Assembly: GCF_000143535.2 (NCBI RefSeq)
Contig: NC_037318.1
Span: 2,232,001-2,296,000 of the forward strand
DNA: 64,000 bases
Direction: 5' to 3'
From: Botrytis cinerea B05.10
Lineage: Eukaryota; Ascomycota; Leotiomycetes; Helotiales; Sclerotiniaceae
A program made the position numbers and the translations under genes. The notes beneath the pieces are model-generated. The model was not told the DNA's origin, did not search any database, and worked only from the letters and a program-made list of their open reading frames with translations. Shown piece by piece: positions 57,230-64,000 of the stretch. Position 1 is the stretch's first letter, and every line of letters starts with the position of its first letter.

Positions 57230-59050
57230 CTTGCTTGAGGAGTGGAAAAGTGGAATGCTGGTGTTGGAAAACGTGTGGTACCATGGAAGGAGACGATCTA
57301 GTGATGGGCTGATATATATACATCTCCTGGTGCGAAGAAGAACCTACACTCAAATATCCTTTATTGTTGGGGCAAAGGTCAAATTTAGAGATATAATATC
57401 TCCCTTTTTGCCCCTTTCGATTCCTCTCCTTGATTGCACTAGAGATTTCAGTCTATCTTTGACCACCCTTCATTGACTTCTTACTCGCTCTTTCAGTCTT
57501 TGTGACGTTTCAGCAAGCACAGCTGGAATCTCCATTCAAGCTATCACTTTTAGGTTCTTCACACATGTCATTAGGGAATGCAGCTTTAGTGGGATGTGTT
57601 CTTTCTCCTATTGGGCTCAAATTTTACATTGCATGGTAAGATCATGAGAATAGAGTTCACCTTCCCGTGTCTTCTGTCTTCTGTCTAAAGTTGTGGTTGA
57701 ACGATATGGCACCAGGATGTAAGGACCATTTCTCATTCTCATTTAGAACCTTAGGTAGCTCGCCATTGCTAAATTTGCTGAGACTAGTTGAAGTCAGGTG
57801 AAGGATAGAAATGATTTGAGATATTACAAGTACGTGAGATCTGAACTTGTTTAAAGAATTGATTTTGGAGACCACTGAGATAAATAAACGCGCATGATAG
57901 GTCTAATGATTATCAACGAGATAGAATTTCTAAGTTTCGAAACCTTTCGGATAGGACGACGCGCAGAAAATTGAACATCTTGGATTCGAAGGGCAAGAGA
58001 GTGCGGATAGCAGATATAGTGTTTGTTGCCACTGTCTGGACTGGCTTTTGGATATGGAGTTTGAGTTGGGCTAATACACGTGGCAGATGGATATCTTGAA
58101 TTGAACGACTCCTCTCGCTAGGCCCGTACAAATGAGGCGTTGCTTCCTCGGGTTGAGTGAACAATATATTCTACGAATGCGGTGTATCCTGTCGATTTCT
58201 GAGTTCGAGAAGGGATCTGCATTTTCTGTCGTAGGCGTTATCCCCACTACTGCAAGGTCGCGAAGTTAGTATTGCCTATCAAGAATAGAATTGGGACGAA
58301 CATGAGCGAATTAATGCAATGTAGAGAAGCAGGAAGAGTATGTAGGATACAACACAGCCATAAAAAGGTAGGTTTAGAAATGTAAGTAAGCAGTAAAAAC
58401 TAAGGATTTGGTGAACTATTCAAAATAATGGCATCGATGAAAGATGGTTAATATTTGATCTGCTGGTATTGATCTTGAAAAGCTTGATAGAGAAGATGAG
58501 GCGACTTAGATGCGAAACCCAGCATCCCCCATTTCCTGTTCCATTCTAAGTCTCTCACCCGTACGGATCCCTCTAGATTCCACCTCCACCTCGCAAACTC
58601 AGTGTTATATGACATTCAAGAGATTGATGGTGGAGATATGGGCATGCATGTAAGCAGTACATTTTGATTTCATTTTGGAGATAGGGGAAGTGGCTCGGAT
58701 GATGCATCTTATGGCGTTCCCTAGAACGAGAGAGTGACCTCAAATCTAGCTAGCGCGTGTAATAAGAATTTTGGAATTACGACCACATTGATTACATATA
58801 TGGTGGGATCTTGTTACTCTTGGAGTTTTCAGATTCAGAAAAGAATGGATCGTATGTAGGGGGCGTATATCTCAGAGTTTTCATGGATGGCGAGATGACT
58901 TTGGGTGCTTCTTTGAGCATTCTCAAGGGAGAAATGGTGTCACATATGGAGGGAAACTTTTGTTGTACTTGAGATGTAATACTTGGAGTACGTCTGTACG
59001 TGGTGTGCTGATCGGTAGAATTGATGTGTAATAAATGTCATAAATGACCA
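57230..59050. other. 1.8-kb intergenic region upstream of the small hypothetical gene
   Basis: No gene was recognised. Short frames on both strands (for example 57,913-58,164, -) lack family features. It includes the promoter of the minus-strand hypothetical gene on the left and the 3' UTR of TRM44 on the right. Confidence 0.5.
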
Positions 59051-60517
59051 TCAATGATTTTTTGCCTTTCCCGTTACCAACTTCAATGCGTTCTCTTTCC
59101 AGCCTGCGGCTCCGCCATTTGCATCAACAAACTCGCGTACGTCAACATCTTCGTAATTTAGTTTTCTTCTTCGTCCGATTAAAGCTGCATTTCTTGTACT
59201 CGGTATTCGTAGCCATTCCTTCTCCACTTCCCATCCACATCCTTCAGCAAGTCCCGCGACCCATGCAACAAGAGAAGCGTACGCCGAGGGTGTACCTCCA
59301 GATCCTTTGGGTGGTGGTGCCCGACATCTTGCACCGCTAAGAGCATGACTACAGCATGGAATCATCATGAATGGTGATTGGGAAATGTTCGCAAGGATAG
59401 GTGTCCACGGAGTTAGCTCATCAGCATGATTTGAGATAATGAATGTTCCTTTGGGGAAATTTCCGTCGTGAACATCAGGTCCCGAGGTTTCATCTTCATT
59501 TGACTCTGAATATAGAATTGAAGGTATCAAAACAAGTTCTTGTAACTTCTCTCGTGTTTTTGGTCCGAACACACTCCATGATTTCCTTTCTCTTGCATCA
59601 AATCCCCATCCTTTGTAGCCTTCTTCGGAAAGAATATGAACAAGAAGTCCATTTCCACACCCAATGTCAACATAGCCTGGAAATTCGGTATTCTTGTAAG
59701 TATCGGCCCAAAGTTCAATGAGAAATGCTGCAATGTTCAGATCCTCAAAAACATGCTTTTCGGGATCTGTGGCTTCAGCCCAGTTCTCAATCAAAGTCTT
59801 TGCATACTTGGCCTTGAGACGAGCGTAAGTATTCTGAACAATAGCTTGAGGTATGATGGTGTCGTGATGGACTTTCTTGACATATCCTGCAGCAGTTCCT
59901 TGTCCGTGCTTATATAGAGCGGCTAGTAAATGTTCAGCTGTTCTTTCAAGTTTCTGAGTACGAGGCTCGGAGTTGAAGAATGCATAGTGTATTGCAATAG
60001 TTGCATCCTGCGTTTCAGGATTGAATGTATGCTGGAAAGCAATTCCGTAAACTCCAGGGTGATAAAATGGTGATTCATCAGGTGATGATATATGAGGGAG
60101 ATAAATAACCAGAGATTGAACTTCCCCAATGTCTGTAGTGTTCGCATAGAAAAGACATGTTTGATCGAGTGGTTTATCTTTTAAAATGTTTCTAGGTATC
60201 ATAGTTCTTACCATAACTTTCTGTAAAGTATAGCTGCGGAACTGGATAATTCTCGCAGGAATTGTGGTATCATTTTGAAAATTCTCATCAAATGGTTGCT
60301 CTAAAGAGATATCGGCTCGAAACAGATGATTGGAGTTAATATTTGGATTTCGGATTAAATTTAGCATGACTTGCGAAAAGATCTCTGGTGGAAATGAACA
60401 TTTGTGCTGGAGTAAAGGTGTCCAACTATGACTATTTTCCTGGGTAATATCCTCAAGTATCTCCGAAGACCCAGGAGGGTACGGTTCTGGAGTAAACGGA
60501 ACCTTCACGAGATTCAT
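59051..60517 (-). CDS. TRM44: tRNA (uracil-O(2)-)-methyltransferase
   Basis: An intronless gene of 488 aa. TRM44 adds the 2'-O-methyl group of Um44 in tRNA-Ser (variable-arm side) using AdoMet in the cytoplasm. The N-terminal half is a family-specific region with VMVRTMIPRNILKDKPLDQTC. The methyltransferase domain begins near residue 255 (ENWAEATDPEKHVFEDLNIA). AdoMet motif I is YVDIGCGNGLLVHIL, followed by GYKGWGFDARERKSW, then FIISNHADELTPWTPI and the Cys-containing MMIPCCSHALSG, all typical of the family. Length is slightly short compared with yeast Trm44. The start is the first ATG after a stop. With TYW3 this is the second tRNA-modifying enzyme in the window, but they are 28 kb apart. 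Confidence 0.92.
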   Translation of the reverse strand: MNLVKVPFTPEPYPPGSSEILEDITQENSHSWTPLLQHKCSFPPEIFSQVMLNLIRNPNINSNHLFRADISLEQPFDENFQNDTTIPARIIQFRSYTLQKVMVRTMIPRNILKDKPLDQTCLFYANTTDIGEVQSLVIYLPHISSPDESPFYHPGVYGIAFQHTFNPETQDATIAIHYAFFNSEPRTQKLERTAEHLLAALYKHGQGTAAGYVKKVHHDTIIPQAIVQNTYARLKAKYAKTLIENWAEATDPEKHVFEDLNIAAFLIELWADTYKNTEFPGYVDIGCGNGLLVHILSEEGYKGWGFDARERKSWSVFGPKTREKLQELVLIPSILYSESNEDETSGPDVHDGNFPKGTFIISNHADELTPWTPILANISQSPFMMIPCCSHALSGARCRAPPPKGSGGTPSAYASLVAWVAGLAEGCGWEVEKEWLRIPSTRNAALIGRRRKLNYEDVDVREFVDANGGAAGWKENALKLVTGKAKNH

Positions 60518-60976
60518 GGTCGCCGTTGACGATGGACTTGTAAGTGATGAGAGAAAAGGATGTTCCGCCTAGGCTAGAGAGAAGATGTGAACGATGGAGG
60601 CAAATCACGTGATATCATTCTCCTAGTTTCGGCTTGCTGCGACTTCTAGGAGTCGACAAAACACTTTAATAGAAAGTGTAAAACTGTAAGAACACTCGTA
60701 GTTTCTGCTCCTTCTTTTCAAATTGAGTTAGATTTGCATGAAGTCAAGATGAACGTCTACAGAAGGCAAGGCTGGCAATCATGCCGAGGCTGTGGACAAG
60801 GCTCAGAGCAATTTAACTAGGGCCAAATTAGCGAGATCTTAGCGCTCGCACGCAAATCGCAAACCAAAAAATTAAGAGTCTAACGAATTCGGTATTTTGC
60901 GATCTTATTGAATTTCCTGCCCACGACTCCGCAGGAAACAGCAAACACACGACAACCACGCCAAACCGTCGACATC
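60518..60976. promoter_or_regulatory. Divergent promoter region of TRM44 and RPL24
   Basis: 459 bp separates the two divergent start codons. No specific element was identified with confidence. Confidence 0.4.
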
Positions 60977-61730
60977 ATGCGTACTTACGAAGATTCCTTC
61001 TCCGGAGCCAAGATCTACCCTGGAAAGGTACGAGTGTTGCCCCTTTGAATGATTATGGATTGTGGTCGACAAATGGATGATTGGATTGATGGGCGAGGAA
61101 GGCAAATCGTTGGGTTACGACTGTGCAGATTTGGGAATTACTTGAACGGCGCATGAGGATTGCGTATCCAGGAATTCAATGCTAATTACTTTTGGAATTA
61201 TATAGGGCAAGCTCTACGTCCGTGGAGACTCCAAGATCTTCCGTTTCCAAAACGGTAAATCCGAATCTTTGTTCTTGCAACGCAAGAACCCTCGCCGAAT
61301 TGCATGGACCGTCCTCTTCAGAAGACAACACAAGAAGGGTATCTCTGAGGTACGATATTACAATTTACTTCGCGGCTTAATTCAAATCGAGATGGAATAA
61401 ATGACATCATGGGATGATCGGAAGAACAACAATACTGATGCAGTTTTCACCATATAGGAAGTCGCCAAGAAGCGTTCCCGCAAGACCGTCAAGTCCCAAA
61501 GAGCTATCGTCGGTGCTTCCCTCGATGTCATCAAGGAGCGAAGAAACCAGAGACCAGAAGCCAGATCCGCTGCTCGTGAGTCCGCCATCAAGGCCGCTAA
61601 GGAGAAGCGTGCCGCAGAGCAAGCCGCCAAGAAGGCCACAAAGGCAAAGACCAATGTCTCCACCCAATCGAAAGTCAGCAAGCAAGGTTCCAAGGGTAAG
61701 GCACCAAAGCCAATGAACACCAGCCGTTAA
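60977..61730 (+). CDS. RPL24: 60S ribosomal protein L24 (eL24)
   Basis: Three exons (60,977-61,027; 61,206-61,349; 61,458-61,730) flank phase-0 introns of 178 and 108 bp, giving 155 aa, the usual size. The N-terminal domain reads [17 protein letters not shown] joined to [18 protein letters not shown], the conserved eL24 fold; the Cys residues of the archaeal-type zinc site are absent, as in many fungi. [20 protein letters not shown] follows, then a basic C-terminal helix ([16 protein letters not shown]) that bridges to the small subunit. An intron soon after the start is usual for fungal ribosomal protein genes. It is a component of the cytosolic 60S subunit. Confidence 0.96.
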
Positions 61731-64000
61731 ATGTTTTGTTCATGGTTGTCGGGGTGCAATGGAAGGGAAATTGGGTTGTTGTTAACGAAATGAACGAATA
61801 ATCTTCGAAAGTTTCGGGGAGATTTTTCAATCAAGCATGGATGAGCAAAATGGGCTTTCTGCGTGATCTTGATCAATAGCATTTACAATGACAAGACTGG
61901 TACAAACAACGATGGTCAGGAAGGATATTCAACTTAGTGCAATGCGATGCGATGTGTGTGATGCATATGTATTCGCATTTTGCCAAGTTCCAGAACTTGG
62001 GAGATTTTTTTACGGACAAATGGAGTCATTTGGTTTTCTGGGCCTACGAAAGACCTAGCATCTTTATAATACTACCAATTCCACCGGAAATGCATCGATC
62101 TGAGAGCATTGTTTGTGGTTTCTATATTTCCGGTTCTTCCTTTTTTCTTCTAACAACCTAAATCACAACTAGCTTCTTCCTCTATCCCTAAGCACCTCAG
62201 AGGCTTTCCACTCACCACCCAAAGCTCGATCTCCGTCTTTTCGATTCAAAATGTGCAGTATGCTCACACCATATCAAGACATACCCAATCAAGCATTCTC
62301 GAAGTCCCCTGAATATGCGCTTCTTCAAATCTCACTTTCCATTCCCAATTTTGACCATGGCCTGTCTTATAACATTCAAAATTTCTACGTGCCATTGCCT
62401 GATTAATCCAATTTCACCAATGCCTTTTTTTTTCGCTTACATTTCCATATCCTTGGGCTTGTATTTCATATTTCATATCATCACCCGACGTTACCTTACA
62501 TGAAACATCATGAAAAGGTAATGTTAAAATTTCTTTGTGGCTTTTCCGCTGCTCATTCAGGTGTCTTGGACTGGGTAGTAGAGGTCACATAAGGGTCGCA
62601 TTTAGGGCACTGGAAGGACAGAACGGCGGCAAGTATCAGCGTCAGTTTCTGGGCTAGCTTTTGTAACGCTATATTATGATTGAGGTTTGGGATTTGGAAT
62701 TTCGAGTTTGGGGCTGGGCTCGTTCAGAATGATTGTGTATTGCACAATTGAATTATGTTAATCCTTTGAATAGATAAAACTTCCAGCGAAAGTTCATCAA
62801 TGGGTACGATGATATTTTGGTTATATGGTTCTCGACATAATAGAGATGTATTTATGTTACGTTATTACAAACACTGCACTATCAGCAAAACAAACCAGCA
62901 CGCCCGCATTCCGCTATCATCATTACCAAGTTCCTGTGTTGCCTCTTTCAGTAATCATCTGTCAAGAACAGTAAACCCATAGCGACCCATACGCATCTTC
63001 TTGGCCAAAAAAATCATTCTTATGAGAGCTGAAGAGGTTCGTTACTATTGGGAAGAGGTTGTTCAAGTTATATGATTCGTCTTCTTCCACCCCATCTCCA
63101 CAGCTTTGCCTTCCAGCCTGAATTGTCTGATCTCGTCTAACTCCTCACTTAACTACACAACTTGTTTCTGGGATTTATCTAATCAGCCAAACAGCGAATG
63201 ATTGGAGTCTATATATATCAACCTCAAGACACATCTATGATCCAGCCTAAAAGCCGGAACCGGTGGAAAGCTTGCAACCGATATCAATATCAGTCAAAAG
63301 ACATCCAAGAACGTTATGTAAACTCAAGGTTAGATTAGGTGTAAGTTGATGCGCAGAGTAGTGTTTAATGATAATCTTTAGATCATTTAAAGGATTCACT
63401 GATCATTATCTGCGAGCCAAAAGTGCGGAGAAATTTTGGATGCTGACCATGTATGTATGTATGTATGTATGTATGTATGTGGTTTCATTGCGACGGATGC
63501 ACTCAGGCATTGAGTCGATGTATGTATAGTATAGTATAGTTCTATGGCAATAATTTATGATCGAATCTCGCAAGAACTGCTATACTTCCATGTGTGATTG
63601 AGATATTCCTTCTTAGTTATAACCTCGAGTACATTCTCGTATTATAGCACTAAATTGCTCGTCTTTCAATCACTGACTTAGAGTGCGGATACCTTGGATG
63701 GAATCTTCTATGGTGGAAGCTAGGAGAGCTTCTTAGTTTGGGTTGGGCTAGATCAGACTAGATGGCTATTATAATTGTATGCGTGCTTGCTGCTGCACTG
63801 CGAGATTCGATATTCCGTGCTGTATATATTGTGCTAAATAAAGGATTGGAGTCGGAGAATTACACCAGATATGAATGAAGGATGATTTTTGAGGCAATGG
63901 GTAATGAACACCCGCCTGCTTAGAACTAGCATGAAGGGGGTTGTGGTCCTGACATAAACTTTGTTAACAAAAGTTTGAAGTTGACATCTTTCAATTTTAT
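61731..64000. other. Terminal intergenic region
   Basis: The first part is the RPL24 3' UTR. No gene was recognised to the window end; open frames are at most about 75 codons without family features. It contains an (ATGT)n microsatellite at 63,449-63,480 and a short TATAG repeat near 63,528. Confidence 0.5.
63449..63480. repeat. (ATGT)8 microsatellite
   Basis: Eight uninterrupted ATGT units. Confidence 0.95.

Noticed and set aside
1..64000. tRNA, 5S rRNA, telomere repeat or CRISPR-like array
   Set aside because: No B-box/A-box pair, 5S-like start, telomere repeat or regularly spaced identical repeats were found by reading.

Overview
This window is nuclear DNA of a filamentous ascomycete (Pezizomycotina). 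Short introns (about 45-180 bp) with GTNNGT donors and CTAAC-type branch points, the gene set, and alternation of ~45% GC gene blocks with extremely AT-rich blocks shaped by repeat-induced point mutation (RIP) all fit. The overall look suggests a leotiomycete such as a Sclerotiniaceae species, but that is inference and the species cannot be fixed from the sequence. No tRNA, rRNA, CRISPR array or bacterial-style operon was seen.

Region 1 (1-18,735) is an AT-rich isochore. Its core is a structurally complete Ty3/gypsy LTR retrotransposon (5,854-16,890). It has two 272-bp LTRs that differ only by transitions, a GTAT target duplication, a polypurine tract, and a RIP-destroyed protease / RT-RNase H / integrase that can still be read on the + strand. 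About 3.6 kb between integrase and the 3' LTR is unexplained, and a hairpin with a shared ancestral sequence recurs five times inside the element. The flank at 1-4,300 carries a cluster of the palindrome TACCTAGGTA.

Region 2 (18,750-24,631) is a ruined secondary-metabolite gene cluster caught between AT-rich blocks. It contains a 2-oxoglutarate/Fe(II) oxygenase pseudogene (-), the C-terminal end of an MFS efflux pump (-), and a highly reducing polyketide synthase (+). The PKS is reduced to AT-DH and KR-ACP pieces separated by ~1 kb of AT-rich DNA.

Region 3 (25,200-64,000) is ordinary housekeeping euchromatin. In order it holds: an RRM protein (+), TYW3 (+), MIC19 (-), a ferric reductase (+), LEU4 (+), importin beta KAP95 (+), an unknown 340-aa protein (-), a ~716-aa protein with a HicA-like C-terminus (-), NAC-beta EGD1 (+), a small hypothetical protein (-), TRM44 (-) and ribosomal protein eL24 (+). 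Intergenic gaps reach 3.6-4.5 kb. The genes do not form one pathway. TYW3 and TRM44 are tRNA modifiers, and EGD1 and eL24 act at the ribosome.

The most unusual gene structure is in EGD1: the conserved reading frame is recovered only if a one-nucleotide exon is spliced between two introns, each with its own branch point.
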